A DNA stretch of 60,441 nucleotides from Janibacter anophelis NBRC 107843 (GTDB taxonomy: Bacteria > Actinomycetota > Actinomycetes > Actinomycetales > Dermatophilaceae). The translations under genes and the position numbers were made by a program. The stretch covers positions 1 to 60,441 of the forward strand of contig NZ_BCSQ01000013.1 in assembly GCF_001570945.1 (NCBI RefSeq). Direction: 5' to 3'. The notes below the pieces were generated by a model. That model was not told the origin of the DNA. It was given only the letters and a program-made list of their open reading frames with translations, and made no database searches. This document shows, piece after piece, positions 1 to 12,108 of this stretch. How positions within the stretch are numbered: position 1 is the first letter of the stretch; each line of letters opens with the position of its first letter.

Positions 1-206
1 CCCGCCACACCAAGGCCGGCTTCGGCGGGCAGGCCGGTGGCCTGGTCGTCTCCGAGGCGCCGATCCACGTGAGCAACGTGGCCATCGTCGACCCCGAGGA
101 CAACAAGCCGACCCGCATCCGCACCCGCGTCGAGACCGTCGAGCGCGACGGTCGCACCAAGGCGAGCCGCACCCGCGTCGCGGGCCGCTCGGGCAAGGAC
201 CTGTGA
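1..206 (+). CDS. rplX: 50S ribosomal protein L24, C-terminal part (cut by window start)
   Basis: Only the last 67 or so codons are present, read in the frame starting at base 3 and ending in TGA at 204-206. The tail reads [20 protein letters not shown] followed by a basic stretch ending GRSGKDL, which matches the C-terminal half of bacterial L24, an assembly-initiating protein of the large subunit that binds 23S rRNA. One base separates its stop from the GTG of rplE, as expected in the spc-type ribosomal operon. The start and any upstream partner (rplN) lie outside the window. Confidence 0.9.
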   Translation, partial: RHTKAGFGGQAGGLVVSEAPIHVSNVAIVDPEDNKPTRIRTRVETVERDGRTKASRTRVAGRSGKDL

Positions 207-207
207 A

Positions 208-783
208 GTGACTGACACCATCGAGACCCCCGCCGTCGAGGCCCCGCGCCTGAAGGGCAAGTACGCCGACCAGGTCGTCCCCGCCCTGCAGGAGCAGTTC
301 GGGTACGGCAACGCGATGCAGGTTCCCCGCGTCGTCAAGGTCGTCGTCAACATGGGCGTCGGCGACGCCGCCAAGGACAGCAAGCTGATCGAGGGCGCCA
401 TCCGCGACCTGACCGCCATCACCGGTCAGAAGCCGCAGGTGACCAAGGCCCGCAAGTCCATCGCGCAGTTCAAGCTGCGCGAGGGCATGCCGATCGGTTG
501 CCACGTCACGCTGCGCGGTGCGCGCATGTGGGAGTTCCTCGACCGCCTCACCGCGGTCGCGCTGCCCCGCATCCGTGACTTCCGTGGCCTGAACCCCAAG
601 CAGTTCGACGGGAACGGCAACTACACCTTCGGTCTGACCGAGCAGTCGATGTTCCACGAGATCGACCAGGACAAGATCGATCGCGTCCGCGGCATGGACA
701 TCACCGTGGTCACGACCGCGACGAACGACGACGAGGGCCGCGCGCTGCTCAAGCAGCTCGGCTTCCCCTTCAAGGAGAACTGA
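208..783 (+). CDS. rplE: 50S ribosomal protein L5
   Basis: A 191-aa protein starting at GTG, one base after the rplX stop. L5 binds 5S rRNA and contacts the P-site tRNA in the central protuberance. The family signatures are clear: [20 protein letters not shown] near residue 45, [20 protein letters not shown] near 72, and a C-terminal [10 protein letters not shown] block. Relative to the roughly 180-aa E. coli protein it carries a short extra N-terminus ([16 protein letters not shown]), a common actinobacterial feature. It is followed one base later by rpsZ, so the genes are probably co-transcribed and translationally coupled. Confidence 0.97.
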   Translation: MTDTIETPAVEAPRLKGKYADQVVPALQEQFGYGNAMQVPRVVKVVVNMGVGDAAKDSKLIEGAIRDLTAITGQKPQVTKARKSIAQFKLREGMPIGCHVTLRGARMWEFLDRLTAVALPRIRDFRGLNPKQFDGNGNYTFGLTEQSMFHEIDQDKIDRVRGMDITVVTTATNDDEGRALLKQLGFPFKEN

Positions 784-784
784 C

Positions 785-970
785 ATGGCGAAGACCGCCC
801 TGATCAACAAGGCGAACAAGAAGCCGAAGTTCAAGGTCCGCGGGTACACCCGGTGCCAGCGCTGCGGCCGGCCGCACTCGGTCTACCGCAAGTTCGGCCT
901 GTGCCGCGTGTGCCTCCGGGAGATGGCCCACCGGGGCGAGCTCCCCGGCGTGACCAAGTCCTCCTGGTAA
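785..970 (+). CDS. rpsZ: 30S ribosomal protein S14, type Z (zinc-binding)
   Basis: A 61-aa protein starting at ATG one base after rplE. It is the short zinc-ribbon form of S14: two CxxC pairs (CQRCG near residue 24 and CRVC near 40) frame the metal site. S14 sits in the head of the small subunit. Some actinobacteria also carry a zinc-free paralogue induced under zinc starvation; this copy is the zinc-dependent one in the main ribosomal cluster. The 154-base spacer to rpsH holds only a weak hairpin (982-988 pairing with 1001-1007). Confidence 0.97.
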   Translation: MAKTALINKANKKPKFKVRGYTRCQRCGRPHSVYRKFGLCRVCLREMAHRGELPGVTKSSW

Positions 971-1124
971 TCCGGCACGCACGGGGCATCGTCCCCCGAG
1001 TGCCCCCCGAAGTCCCGCGTGGTTCCTTCTCCCGAAGGGCCACATCCACGAATCATCACTTCTACATCGAAGGTCGCTCCGGATCCCGGAGGGAAACCGC
1101 GATGAGAGAGGGCAGGCAGAGCCC

Positions 1125-1523
1125 ATGACCATGACCGACCCGATTGCGGACATGCTGACCCGCGTCCGGAACGCCAACTCGGCGCACCACGACGAGGTCT
1201 CCATGCCGTACTCCAAGCTCAAGTCGCACATCGCGGAGATCCTCCAGGCGGAGGGTTTCATCGCGGGGTGGGAGGTCGAGGAGGCGACCGTCGGCAAGAC
1301 GCTGACGATCAACCTCAAGTACGGCCCCAACCGTGAGCGCTCCATCGCGGGCGTGCGCCGGGTGTCCAAGCCCGGTCTGCGCGTGTACGCGAAGTCCACC
1401 AACCTGCCGAAGGTTCTCGGCGGCCTGGGCGTGGCGATCATCTCCACGTCCTCCGGCCTCCTGACCGATAAGCAGGCCGCAACCAAGGGTGTGGGTGGGG
1501 AAGTCCTCGCCTACGTCTGGTAA
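1125..1523 (+). CDS. rpsH: 30S ribosomal protein S8
   Basis: A 132-aa protein with the S8 hallmarks: [15 protein letters not shown] at the N-terminus, [13 protein letters not shown], and the closing [12 protein letters not shown] followed by [10 protein letters not shown]8 binds 16S rRNA helix 21 and in other bacteria also regulates the spc operon. Two ATGs occur six bases apart (1125 and 1131); the first is chosen, the second would remove two residues. The relatively long spacer before it may hold an internal promoter, but no convincing one is visible. Confidence 0.97.
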   Translation: MTMTDPIADMLTRVRNANSAHHDEVSMPYSKLKSHIAEILQAEGFIAGWEVEEATVGKTLTINLKYGPNRERSIAGVRRVSKPGLRVYAKSTNLPKVLGGLGVAIISTSSGLLTDKQAATKGVGGEVLAYVW

Positions 1524-1535
1524 GGGGAAGCAGAC

Positions 1536-2072
1536 ATGTCGCGAATCGGACGACTCCCGGTCGCCATCCCCAGCGGTGTCGACATCGCCATCGAGGGCCA
1601 GACCGTCAAGGTCAAGGGCCCCAAGGGCGAGCTGCAGGTCATCGTGACCGAGCCGATCACGGTCTCCCAGACCGAGAACGGCGTCGAGGTCGCGCGTCCC
1701 GACGACGAGCGCGAGTCGCGCTCGCTCCACGGCCTGACCCGCAGCCTCATCAACAACATGGTCATCGGTGTCACCGAGGGCTACGAGAAGAAGCTCGAGA
1801 TCCACGGCACGGGTTACCGCGTGCAGAACAAGGGCGGTTCGCTCGAGTTCGCGCTCGGCTACAGCCACCCGATCGTCATCGAGGCCCCCGAGGGGATCAG
1901 CTTCAACGTCGAGAACCCGACCCGCTTCAGCGTCCAGGGCATCGACAAGCAGCTCGTCGGCGAGACCGCTGCCAACATCCGCAAGCTCCGCCGCCCCGAC
2001 CCGTACAAGGGCAAGGGTGTCCGGTACGAGGGCGAGCACATCCGTCGCAAGGTCGGAAAGGCTGGTAAGTAA
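1536..2072 (+). CDS. rplF: 50S ribosomal protein L6
   Basis: A 178-aa protein beginning [15 protein letters not shown], the usual L6 opening, with the two repeated L6 folds and the C-terminal signature [17 protein letters not shown]6 lies near the GTPase-associated region of the large subunit. It follows rpsH by 12 bases and precedes rplR by 3 bases, so it is within a tight operon. Length and sequence are ordinary for the family. Confidence 0.97.
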   Translation: MSRIGRLPVAIPSGVDIAIEGQTVKVKGPKGELQVIVTEPITVSQTENGVEVARPDDERESRSLHGLTRSLINNMVIGVTEGYEKKLEIHGTGYRVQNKGGSLEFALGYSHPIVIEAPEGISFNVENPTRFSVQGIDKQLVGETAANIRKLRRPDPYKGKGVRYEGEHIRRKVGKAGK

Positions 2073-2075
2073 GCC

Positions 2076-2450
2076 ATGGCCAAGATCATCAAGCGCGCCA
2101 AGGGCAAGACCGCCGCTCGTGGCCGTCGCCACGTGCGCCTTCGCAAGAAGGTCTCCGGTACCGCTGCACGGCCGCGTCTGGTCGTCACCCGCAGCAGCCG
2201 CCACGTCTTCGTCCAGGTCGTCGACGACACGGTCGGCAAGACCGTCGCGTCCGCGTCGACCATGGAGGCCGACGTGCGTGCCCTCGAGGCCGACAAGACC
2301 GAGCGGGCCAAGAAGGTCGGCGAGCTCGTCGCCGAGCGCGCCAAGGCGAATGGAGTCGTCTCCGTGGTTTTTGATCGCGGTGGCAACCGCTACCACGGCC
2401 GCGTCGCCGCCATCGCGGACGGCGCCCGCGAAGGGGGCCTGACCCTGTGA
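2076..2450 (+). CDS. rplR: 50S ribosomal protein L18
   Basis: A 124-aa protein with a basic N-terminus ([18 protein letters not shown]), then [20 protein letters not shown] and the closing [20 protein letters not shown], the L18 signature. L18 binds 5S rRNA together with L5, which is encoded upstream in the same operon. The start ATG lies three bases after the rplF stop. Confidence 0.97.
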   Translation: MAKIIKRAKGKTAARGRRHVRLRKKVSGTAARPRLVVTRSSRHVFVQVVDDTVGKTVASASTMEADVRALEADKTERAKKVGELVAERAKANGVVSVVFDRGGNRYHGRVAAIADGAREGGLTL

Positions 2451-2484
2451 TGCAGGCCCACAACGTCGAGAAGAGGAACATCTG

Positions 2485-3150
2485 ATGCCCGGACCCCAGC
2501 GTCGAGGCGCCGGTGCCGCCGGCACCAATGAGCGCTCCAACAACGACCGTCGTGACAACCGCGGCGGTGGCCGTGACCGTCGTGACGGTGGCCGCGACCG
2601 CACCGAGAGCCAGTTCCTCGAGCGCGTCGTGACCATCAACCGTGTCGCCAAGGTCGTCAAGGGTGGTCGTCGCTTCAGCTTCACCGCCCTGGTCGTCGTC
2701 GGTGACGGTGACGGCACCGTCGGTGTCGGCTACGGCAAGGCCAAGGAGGTCCCGGCCGCGATCGCCAAGGGTGTCGAGGAGGCGAAGAAGAACTTCTTCA
2801 CCGTCCCGCGCATCCAGGGCACGATCCCGCACCCCATCCAGGGTGAGGCCGCGGCCGGTGTCGTCATGCTCCGTCCGGCCTCCCCGGGTACCGGTGTCAT
2901 CGCCGGTGGTCCGGTGCGCGCCGTGCTCGAGTGCGCCGGCATCCACGACGTGCTGTCCAAGAGCCTCGGCTCGGACAACGCGATCAACATCGTCCACGCG
3001 GCGGTCGCGGCCCTCAAGGGTCTCGAGCGCCCGGAGGCCGTCGCGGCCCGCCGCGGTCTGCCCCTGGACGAGGTCGCCCCTGCAGCCATGCTGCGTGCCC
3101 AGGCCGCTGGTCGCGCCGAGGCCGCCGAGAAGGCGAAGGCGGGTGCATGA
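2485..3150 (+). CDS. rpsE: 30S ribosomal protein S5
   Basis: A 221-aa S5, longer than the E. coli protein (167 aa) because of a Gly/Arg/Asp-rich N-terminus of about 45 residues ([16 protein letters not shown]) and a short Ala/Lys-rich tail. The core shows [20 protein letters not shown], the S5 double-stranded RNA-binding fold, and the C-terminal [11 protein letters not shown] block. S5 helps keep decoding accurate. Its stop codon overlaps the ATG of rpmD, a sign of coupled translation. Confidence 0.97.
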   Translation: MPGPQRRGAGAAGTNERSNNDRRDNRGGGRDRRDGGRDRTESQFLERVVTINRVAKVVKGGRRFSFTALVVVGDGDGTVGVGYGKAKEVPAAIAKGVEEAKKNFFTVPRIQGTIPHPIQGEAAAGVVMLRPASPGTGVIAGGPVRAVLECAGIHDVLSKSLGSDNAINIVHAAVAALKGLERPEAVAARRGLPLDEVAPAAMLRAQAAGRAEAAEKAKAGA

Positions 3151-3332
3151 TGGCTCGTCTCAAGGTGACCCAGACCCGTTCCGAGATCGGTGGCAAGCAG
3201 AACCAGCGCGACACGCTGCGCAGCCTCGGTCTGAAGCGCATCGGCGACGTCGTCGTCAAGGAGGACCGCCCGGAGATCCGTGGCATGGTCCAGACGGTTC
3301 GCCACCTGGTGACCGTCGAGGAGGTTGACTGA
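3147..3332 (+). CDS. rpmD: 50S ribosomal protein L30
   Basis: A 61-aa protein starting [20 protein letters not shown]. The first ATG (3147) overlaps the rpsE stop as ATGA; the next codon is also ATG (3150) and would give the 60-aa form more usual in the family, so either may be used. The L30 motif [20 protein letters not shown] is intact. It precedes rplO by two bases. Confidence 0.95.
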   Translation: MMARLKVTQTRSEIGGKQNQRDTLRSLGLKRIGDVVVKEDRPEIRGMVQTVRHLVTVEEVD

Positions 3333-3334
3333 TC

Positions 3335-3820
3335 ATGGCTGACTCCAAGGCCACCCCCAACGAGGAGCAGGGTTCGACCCACGCCCTCAAGGTGCACCAC
3401 CTGCGTCCGGCCCCCGGCGCCAAGACCGCGAAGACCCGTGTCGGTCGCGGTGAGGGCTCCAAGGGCAAGACCGCGGGCCGCGGTACCAAGGGCACCAAGG
3501 CTCGCTACCAGGTTCCGGAGCGCTTCGAGGGCGGTCAGACGCCGCTGCACATGCGTCTGCCCAAGCTCCGTGGCTTCAAGAACCCGTTCAAGACCGAGTA
3601 CCAGGTCGTGAACCTCGACCGCATCGCCTCCCTCTTCCCCGAGGGCGGCACCGTGGGTGTCGAGGAGCTCGTGGCGAAGGGCGCCGTCCGCGACGGCCAC
3701 CCCGTCAAGGTGCTCGGCTCCGGCGAGATCACGGTGAAGGTCGACCTCACAGTCGACGCCTTCTCCGCGAGCGCCAAGGACAAGATCGAGGCGGCCGGCG
3801 GCAGCATCACCGCTCGCTGA
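3335..3820 (+). CDS. rplO: 50S ribosomal protein L15
   Basis: A 161-aa protein with [20 protein letters not shown] near residue 35, the glycine-rich L15 signature, and a compact C-terminal domain. L15 is a late assembly protein of the large subunit. The N-terminus ([14 protein letters not shown]) is a short extension before the conserved [13 protein letters not shown]. It closes this transcriptional block: a long perfect hairpin follows, and secY starts about 200 bases further on. Confidence 0.97.
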   Translation: MADSKATPNEEQGSTHALKVHHLRPAPGAKTAKTRVGRGEGSKGKTAGRGTKGTKARYQVPERFEGGQTPLHMRLPKLRGFKNPFKTEYQVVNLDRIASLFPEGGTVGVEELVAKGAVRDGHPVKVLGSGEITVKVDLTVDAFSASAKDKIEAAGGSITAR

Positions 3821-3836
3821 CCCCCTTCGGTCACTG

Positions 3837-3872
3837 CGTCGAGGCCGCCCCGTGATCGGGGCGGCCTCGACG
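3837..3872 (+). terminator. Strong hairpin after rplO
   Basis: A perfect 15-bp inverted repeat (3837-3851 pairing with 3858-3872) closes a 6-base loop. There is no T-tract, as is common in high-GC actinobacteria. It probably ends or attenuates transcription from the ribosomal operon before secY. Confidence 0.75.
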
Positions 3873-4023
3873 CGTCTGTGGCCACGTCGTCCCACGACGG
3901 GACGCGAGTCACGTCGCGATCGCCTGCTCGCGACAGGTATCGTCGGTCAGGTTGTGCCGCCACCCGGCGGCTCCCTGCCCGCAGCTCACATCTGCATCCC
4001 GGCACCGTCCTGGAGGAACCCAC

Positions 4024-5346
4024 GTGCTCTCCGTCTTCACCCGGGCGTTCAAGACGCCCGACCTGCGGCGCAAGCTGCTCTTCACGCTGGGCATCGTCGT
4101 GCTCTTCCGCCTCGGCTCCCACGTGCCGACGCCCAACGTCGACTACTCGGCCGTGCAGGCCTGCATCGCGGGCGCCCGCCAGGACGGCGGCAACAACTTC
4201 CTCGGGATGGCCAACCTCTTCAGTGGTGGCGCGCTCCTGCAGCTGTCGATCTTCGCGCTCGGCATCATGCCGTACATCACCGCGAGCATCATCGTGCAGC
4301 TGCTCACCGTCGTCATCCCCCGCTTCGAGGCGCTGAAGAAGGAGGGGCAGACCGGTCAGGCCAAGATGACGCAGTACACGCGGTACCTGACGATCGCGCT
4401 GGCGGTCCTCCAGTCGGCCACCTTCATCACCTTCGCGCGCAACCCCGCGGCGCTGTTCAACAACGCCGAGTGCGGCCCGATCCTCTACCGCGAGTCGATG
4501 TTCGACATCGTCCTGATGGTGCTGACGATGACGGCCGGCACCGGCCTGATCATGTGGCTCGGTGAGCTCATCACCGACAAGGGCGTCGGCAACGGCATGT
4601 CCCTGCTGATCTTCACCTCGATCACCGCGACCTTCCCCGGCTCGCTCTGGGCCATCCAGCAGCGCGACGGACGCTGGGACCTCTTCCTGCTCGTCATCGC
4701 GATCGGCTTCCTCATCATCGCGGCCGTCGTCTTCGTCGAGCAGTCCCAGCGCCGCATCCCCGTGCAGTACGCCAAGCGGATGGTCGGTCGCCAGATGTAC
4801 GGCGGGACGTCCACGTACATCCCGATCAAGGTCAACATGGCCAACGTGATCCCGATCATCTTCGCCAGCTCGATGCTCGCGCTGCCGCAGATGATCGCCC
4901 AGTTCCAGACCGACCCGACGGGCAACAACCCGGGCTGGGTGGACTGGATCAACACCTACCTCGTGCGGGGTGACCACCCCATCTACATGGCGGTCTTCAC
5001 CGCGATGATCCTCTTCTTCACCTTCTTCTACGTGTCGATCACCTTCAACCCCACGGAGGTCGCGGACAACATGAAGAAGTACGGGGGATTCATCCCAGGT
5101 ATCCGAGCCGGGCGACCCACGGCCGAGTACCTCCAGTACGTGCTCACCCGCATCACCGTGCCGGGAGCCATCTACCTCGCTCTGATCTCGCTGATCCCGC
5201 TCGTCGCATTCGTGTGGATCGGCGCCAACCAGGACTTCCCCTTCGGCGGGGCGTCTATCCTCATCATGGTGGGCGTCGGTCTGGAGACGGTGAAGCAGAT
5301 CGAGTCCCAGCTCCAGCAACGCCACTACGAAGGATTCCTCCGCTGA
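4024..5346 (+). CDS. secY: Preprotein translocase subunit SecY
   Basis: A 440-aa integral membrane protein with the ten hydrophobic segments expected for SecY, the channel-forming subunit of the Sec translocon. Conserved stretches include [13 protein letters not shown] near the first segment, the [13 protein letters not shown] loop, and [20 protein letters not shown] before the last segments. The GTG start at 4024 is preceded by a good Shine-Dalgarno (GGAGG about 8 bases upstream) and gives the normal family length; a longer in-frame reading from 3952 lacks conservation. The stop overlaps adk by one base. Confidence 0.96.
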   Translation: MLSVFTRAFKTPDLRRKLLFTLGIVVLFRLGSHVPTPNVDYSAVQACIAGARQDGGNNFLGMANLFSGGALLQLSIFALGIMPYITASIIVQLLTVVIPRFEALKKEGQTGQAKMTQYTRYLTIALAVLQSATFITFARNPAALFNNAECGPILYRESMFDIVLMVLTMTAGTGLIMWLGELITDKGVGNGMSLLIFTSITATFPGSLWAIQQRDGRWDLFLLVIAIGFLIIAAVVFVEQSQRRIPVQYAKRMVGRQMYGGTSTYIPIKVNMANVIPIIFASSMLALPQMIAQFQTDPTGNNPGWVDWINTYLVRGDHPIYMAVFTAMILFFTFFYVSITFNPTEVADNMKKYGGFIPGIRAGRPTAEYLQYVLTRITVPGAIYLALISLIPLVAFVWIGANQDFPFGGASILIMVGVGLETVKQIESQLQQRHYEGFLR

Positions 5347-5909
5347 TGCGTCTCATCATCCTGGGCCCCCCCGGGGCCGGCAAGGGCACCCAGGCCACCC
5401 GGATCGCCGAGCACTACGGCATCCCGGCCATCTCCACGGGTGACATCTTCCGTGCCAACATCAAGAACGAGACCGAGCTCGGGCTCCAGGTCAAGGAGAT
5501 CCTCGCCTCCGGTGGTTACGTCTCCGACGACATCACCAACGCGATCGTCGAGGCCCGTCTCGCCGAGGGCGACGCCGCGCCCGGGTTCCTCCTCGACGGC
5601 TACCCGCGCACGACCGCGCAGGTGACCGCGCTCGACGCGATGCTCGCCAAGACCGACCACTCGATCGACAAGGTGCTCGAGCTCGTCGTCGACGACGAGG
5701 TCGTCGTGCAGCGCCTGCTCAAGCGCGCCGAGCTCGAGGGTCGCGTCGACGACACCGAGGAGGTCATCCGCGAGCGGATGGCCATCTACCACCGCGAGAC
5801 CAAGCCGCTGTCCGACGCTTACGAGCAGCGCGGTCTGCTCGTCAAGGTCGACGGCGAGGGCGAGGTCGACGAGGTCGCCGAGCGGATCGTCGCCGCCCTG
5901 GGCGCCTGA
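5346..5909 (+). CDS. adk: Adenylate kinase
   Basis: A 187-aa enzyme catalysing ATP + AMP = 2 ADP in the cytoplasm. The P-loop [10 protein letters not shown] lies at residues 7-16, the AMP-binding region reads ISTGDIFR, and FLLDGYPRT is the characteristic segment near residue 80. It is the short form lacking the zinc-binding LID insert, normal for actinobacteria. The ATG overlaps the secY TGA by one base (TGATG), so it is translationally coupled to secY, and map follows four bases later. Confidence 0.97.
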   Translation: MRLIILGPPGAGKGTQATRIAEHYGIPAISTGDIFRANIKNETELGLQVKEILASGGYVSDDITNAIVEARLAEGDAAPGFLLDGYPRTTAQVTALDAMLAKTDHSIDKVLELVVDDEVVVQRLLKRAELEGRVDDTEEVIRERMAIYHRETKPLSDAYEQRGLLVKVDGEGEVDEVAERIVAALGA

Positions 5910-5913
5910 GCTC

Positions 5914-6762
5914 TTGGGACTCTTCGGTCGCGAGCGGGTCCGCCCGCGCACCCCGGATCAGCTCCGGGCGATGCGCGTGGCGGGCCTGCTCGTCGGCCGC
6001 ACCCTCGAGATGCTGCGCTGTGAGGTCCGCGCCGGCGTCACCACCGCCCAGCTCGACGCCCTCGCGGAGGACTTCATCCGCAGCGGCGGGGGAGTGCCCA
6101 ACTTCCAGCTCGTCCCCGGCTACAGCCACACCCTGTGCACCTCCGTCGGCGAGGAGATCGTCCACGGCATCCCCGGTGACCGGGTCCTGCGTGACGGCGA
6201 CCTGCTGAGCATCGACTGCGGTGCCGAGGTCGACGGGTGGAACGGCGATGCCGCCATGACCGTCGTCGTCGGCGGCGACGCCGCCGGCGAGCCTGCCGCC
6301 GTGCGGCTGTCGGAGATCACCCGCCGCTCGCTCTGGGCGGGGATCGCCGCCCTTCGTCCCGACGGGGACCTCAACGACATCGGCGGCGCGGTCGAGGACT
6401 CGATCCGAGCTGACGCCCGCACCGACGGCGTCGCTTACGGCATCGTCGAGGACTACACGGGCCACGGCATCGGCGAGCACATGCACCTGCCGCCCAACGT
6501 GCCCAACTACCGCGTCCGGGGTCGCGTGCCGCAGACGCCGGTCGGCACGACGCTGGCCATCGAGCCGATGGTCACCCTTGGCGACCAGGCCAACCACGTG
6601 CTCGACGACGACTGGACCGTCGTCACCAACGACGGCAGCCCCGCGGCCCACTGGGAGCACTCCGTCGCGATCACCGAGCACGGCGTCTGGGTCCTCACGG
6701 CCATCGACGGCGGGGAGGCGGAGCTGTCCGCCCGCGGCGCCAGCTTCGGCCCGCTGGACTGA
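5914..6762 (+). CDS. map: Methionine aminopeptidase, type I
   Basis: A 282-aa metallopeptidase removing the initiator methionine. The five metal ligands can be placed: the two Asp in SIDCGAEVDGWNGDAA, His in GHGIGEHMHLPP, Glu in LAIEPMVTLG and Glu in HWEHSVAIT; the substrate-binding His lies in EEIVHGIP. The start is TTG at 5914, giving MGLFGRERVRPRTPDQLRAM, which fits the family opening. The segment GIGEHMHLPPNVPNY departs slightly from the commoner GTEMHQ form. It closes the secY-adk-map set. Confidence 0.96.
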   Translation: MGLFGRERVRPRTPDQLRAMRVAGLLVGRTLEMLRCEVRAGVTTAQLDALAEDFIRSGGGVPNFQLVPGYSHTLCTSVGEEIVHGIPGDRVLRDGDLLSIDCGAEVDGWNGDAAMTVVVGGDAAGEPAAVRLSEITRRSLWAGIAALRPDGDLNDIGGAVEDSIRADARTDGVAYGIVEDYTGHGIGEHMHLPPNVPNYRVRGRVPQTPVGTTLAIEPMVTLGDQANHVLDDDWTVVTNDGSPAAHWEHSVAITEHGVWVLTAIDGGEAELSARGASFGPLD

Positions 6763-6768
6763 GCGGGG

Positions 6769-6866
6769 TCTCGAGGCTCGGCCGCGGACGGCCTCGCACC
6801 TCGACCAACGTTCGTTGTCTCGAGGCTCGGCCGCGGACGGCCTCGCACCTCGACCAACGTTCGTTG
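6769..6866 (+). repeat. Two perfect 49-bp tandem copies of a REP-like hairpin element
   Basis: Copies at 6769-6817 and 6818-6866 are identical, and a partial third begins at 6867. Each starts TCTCGAGGCTCGGCCGCGGA and carries CTCGCACCTCGACC near its end; the two ends are imperfect inverted repeats that can fold into a hairpin. Related elements occur at 41715-41749 and 45189-45224. It sits in the gap between map and mutA. Confidence 0.8.
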
Positions 6867-6941
6867 CCTCGAGGCCCGCCCCACGCGCTGATGTGGCGCA
6901 CGCGACGCCGGACGGCGCCTTCGGCACGGCCCGCTCCTCGG

Positions 6942-6947
6942 TAGGGT
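6942..6947 (+). promoter_or_regulatory. Possible -10 box upstream of mutA
   Basis: TAGGGT fits the actinobacterial -10 pattern TAnnnT and lies about 64 bases before the chosen mutA start. No clear -35 box is visible. The first base of an earlier in-frame ATG (6960) would lie close to the predicted transcript start. Confidence 0.35.
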
Positions 6948-7010
6948 GCGAAGTCAGTCATGCCGTCGGCCCGCGGGCCGACGTCCGGGTCGATGAGGAG
7001 CGTTACGAGG

Positions 7011-8860
7011 ATGACCCTTCCCCCTGCACAGGACGAGACGATGGGACTGGCCGCCGGCTTCGACCGGACGAGTCCCGACGAGTGGGCCCAGCTGGCCGCC
7101 GCGGTCGTCAACAAGTCCCGGCCCGAGGACCGCAAGGTCGACGCCGACGGCGCCCGTGAGGTGCTGACGAGCCACCTGCCTGGCGGCATCGACATCGACC
7201 CGATCTACTGGCCGCAGCCGGGCACCGCGCTCGGTCTGCCGGGCGCCATGCCGTTCACCCGGGGCCGCGGGCCGCGCAACCCCGACGTGCCGTGGGACGT
7301 GCGCCAGCTCCACGACGACCCCGACGCGGCCACGAGCCGCAAGGCCGTGCTCGCCGACCTCGAGCGCGGCGTCACCTCGGTCTGGCTGCACGTCGGCGCG
7401 GACGGCATCGCCGCCGGCGACGTCGCCGAGGTCCTCACCGACGTCCGGGCCGACCTCGCTCCCGTCGTCGTCAGCTCCCTCGACGACCAGGGCGCCGCCG
7501 CGGCCGCGCTCGTCGCCGCCTGGGAGGCGAAGGGGGTCGACCCCACCACCGTCAGCGGCAGCCTCGGCCACGACCCGATCGGTCAGGTCGCCGTCCGCGG
7601 TGGCACCCCCGACCTCGGACCGCTTGCCGACGCCGTCGCCACCTGCCGCGACCGGTTCACCGGCGTGCGGGCCATCACCGTCGACGCGCGGGTGCACCAC
7701 GACGCCGGGGCGAGCGACCAGGACGAGATCGCCCTGGCCCTGGCCACCGCCCTGGACTACGTGCGGCACCTGTCCGAGGCGGGCATCGAGCCGGCCGAGA
7801 CCTTCCGCCGGATCGACTTCCGCGTCGCCGCCACCGCCGACCAGTTCACGACGATCGCCAAGCTGCGCGCCCTGCGCCGCACCTGGGCCCGCGTGGGCGA
7901 GGTCCTCGAGGTCCCCGAGGCCGACCGCGGCGCGTGGATCCACGCCGTGACCTCGTGGCGCATGCAGACCCGCACCGACCCGTGGGTCAACCTGCTGCGC
8001 GACACGATCGCCTGCTTCGCTGCGGCCGCCGGTGGCGCCGACGCGATCACCGTGCTGCCCTACGACCACGCGCTCGGGCTGCCGACCGCCTTCTCCCGCA
8101 GGGTCGCCCGCAACACGCAGTCGCTGCTGTCCTCCGAGTCCAATGTCGCGCGCGTCGCCGACCCGGCGGGTGGATCCGCCTACGTCGAGACGCTCACCGA
8201 CGAGCTGGCCCGGGCCGCGTGGGCCTGGTTCGGCGAGCTCGACGCCGCCGGTGGCGCCGCCGCCGGCCTGGCCTCCGGTGCCGTCGCCGAGCGCCTCGCC
8301 GCCACGCGCGCCGAGCGCGACGCGGCGCTGGCCACCCGCGCCCTGCCCCTGACCGGCACGTCGACCTTCCCCCTGGCGGGAGAGACCCTGCTCGAGCGCA
8401 CCGCGCGCGTCGAGCTGCCCGGAGAGGGACTGCCGCGGCGTCGCGACGGTGAGGTCTTCGAGGCGCTGCGCGCGCGCACCGCCGCCGGCGACGTCTCCGT
8501 CCCGGTCCTCGCCCTCGGCCCCGCCCGCGAGCACACCGCCCGCCTGACCTTCGTCAGCAACCTCCTCGGCGTCGCCGGCATCCGGCCCGACGTCGTCGAG
8601 GTCGCCTCCGCCGACGACGTGCCCGCCACGACCGGCTCGGTCGCCGTCATCGCGTCCTCGAAGCAGGGCTACGCCGACCTCGCCGAGGCGAGCGTGTCCT
8701 CCCTTCGTGCTGCTGGTGCGGAGCGCGTCCTCGTCGCCGGCTCGGCCAAGGAGGTCGGCGACACGGCGGTCGACGGCGAGATCCGCGACGGCATGGACGT
8801 CGTCGCCTTCCTCACGGACCTCCTCGACACCCTCGGCGCCCCGCAGGCAGGAGCACAGGC

Positions 8861-8864
<4 letters not shown>
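7011..8864 (+). CDS. mutA: Methylmalonyl-CoA mutase small (beta) subunit
   Basis: A 617-aa protein homologous to the catalytic subunit encoded next (mutB). It shares the TIM-barrel part (for example [31 protein letters not shown]) but its C-terminal domain lacks the DxHxxG cobalamin-binding motif, as expected for the non-catalytic subunit. The heterodimer interconverts methylmalonyl-CoA and succinyl-CoA in propionate and odd-chain or branched-chain catabolism. Start: ATG at 7011 is chosen because conservation begins near [13 protein letters not shown]; ATGs at 6960, 6993 and 7041 are alternatives. It overlaps mutB by four bases (ATGA). Confidence 0.93.
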
Positions 8865-11063
<2,199 letters not shown>

Positions 11064-11071
<8 letters not shown>

Positions 11072-12071
11072 GTCGGTCGCCGACCTCGCCCATGGGGTGC
11101 GTGACCGCTCGCGGGCACACATCGCCCGCGCCATCACGCTCGTCGAGTCCTCGCGCCCGGACCACCGGGAGCGGGCCCGCGAGCTGCTCGCGCTGCTCGC
11201 GGCGGACACCGGCCGCGGCATGCGTGTGGGCGTCTCGGGGATCCCGGGGGCCGGCAAGTCGACCTTCATCGACGCGCTCGGCACGCGGCTCATCGAGCGG
11301 GGCCACCGGGTCGCGGTCGTCGCCGTCGACCCGAGCAGCGCGCGCACCGGCGGGTCGGTCCTGGGCGACCGCACCCGCATGGCACAGCTGACGGCGAGCG
11401 AGGACGCCTTCGTCCGGCCGTCGCCGTCGGGGGCGCACCTGGGTGGTGTCGCGCGCGCGACCCGTGAGGGGATGCTCGTGCTCGAGGCTGCCGGATTCGA
11501 CGTCGTGCTCGTCGAGACCGTCGGTGTCGGCCAGTCCGAGGTCGCGGTCGCCGAGATGGTCGACACCTTCCTCATGCTCGCGCTCGCCCGGGGCGGCGAC
11601 CAGCTGCAGGGCATCAAGCGCGGCATCCTCGAGATGGCCGACGTCATCGCGGTCAACAAGGCCGACGGTGAGCACGCCGGCGACGCCCGCGTGGCCGCCC
11701 GCGAGCTCTCCGGGGCGATGCGGCTGATGAACTCCGACCCCGACGCCCGCCGCCCCCCGGTGCTCACCTGCAGCGCGTACACCGGCGACGGGCTCGACGA
11801 CGTGTGGGACGCGGTGCTCGAGCACCGCGCGTACCTCGAGGAGCAGGGCTCGCTGCAGGCGCGCCGCGCCGAGCAGCAGCGCGAGTGGATGTGGGCGATG
11901 GTCGACGCCGAGCTGCGCGACGCCGTGCGCCGCTCACCGCGGGTGCGCGAGCTGCTCGGTGAGCTGACCCCGGGCGTGCGATCGGGTCAGGTGAGCGCCG
12001 TCGACGGTGCCGCTCGGATCATCGAGGCCTTCTCCGCGGACCTCGCCGAGGGGCCCCGCGAGTCGAGGTAG
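11064..12071 (+). CDS. meaB: Methylmalonyl-CoA mutase-associated GTPase MeaB
   Basis: A 335-aa G3E-type GTPase (MeaB/ArgK family). Walker A is GIPGAGKST near residues 58-66; [20 protein letters not shown] and [14 protein letters not shown] follow as the metal and switch regions, and NKADG gives base specificity. MeaB gates cobalamin loading and protects the mutase from inactivation. The ATG at 11064 lies inside the end of mutB. The C-terminus ends ESR, and the stop codon is part of an inverted repeat shared with the convergent neighbour. Confidence 0.95.
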
Positions 12072-12108
12072 GGCACGCCCTGCCAGAGGGTCGGGACTAC
12101 CTCGACTC
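12060..12108. terminator. Bidirectional terminator between meaB and the CPBP gene
   Basis: A perfect 12-bp inverted repeat, GAGTCGAGGTAG at 12060-12071 and its complement at 12097-12108, surrounds a 25-base loop. Each arm contains the stop codon of one convergent gene, so a transcript from either side can form the same hairpin. Confidence 0.65.

Noticed and set aside
3535-5325. Very long minus-strand open frames opposite rplO and secY, and similar ones opposite mutAB, glmM and hut
   Set aside because: They lie antisense to well-conserved genes, are rich in Arg, Ala, Asp and Gly as expected from the reverse of GC-rich codons, and match no family.
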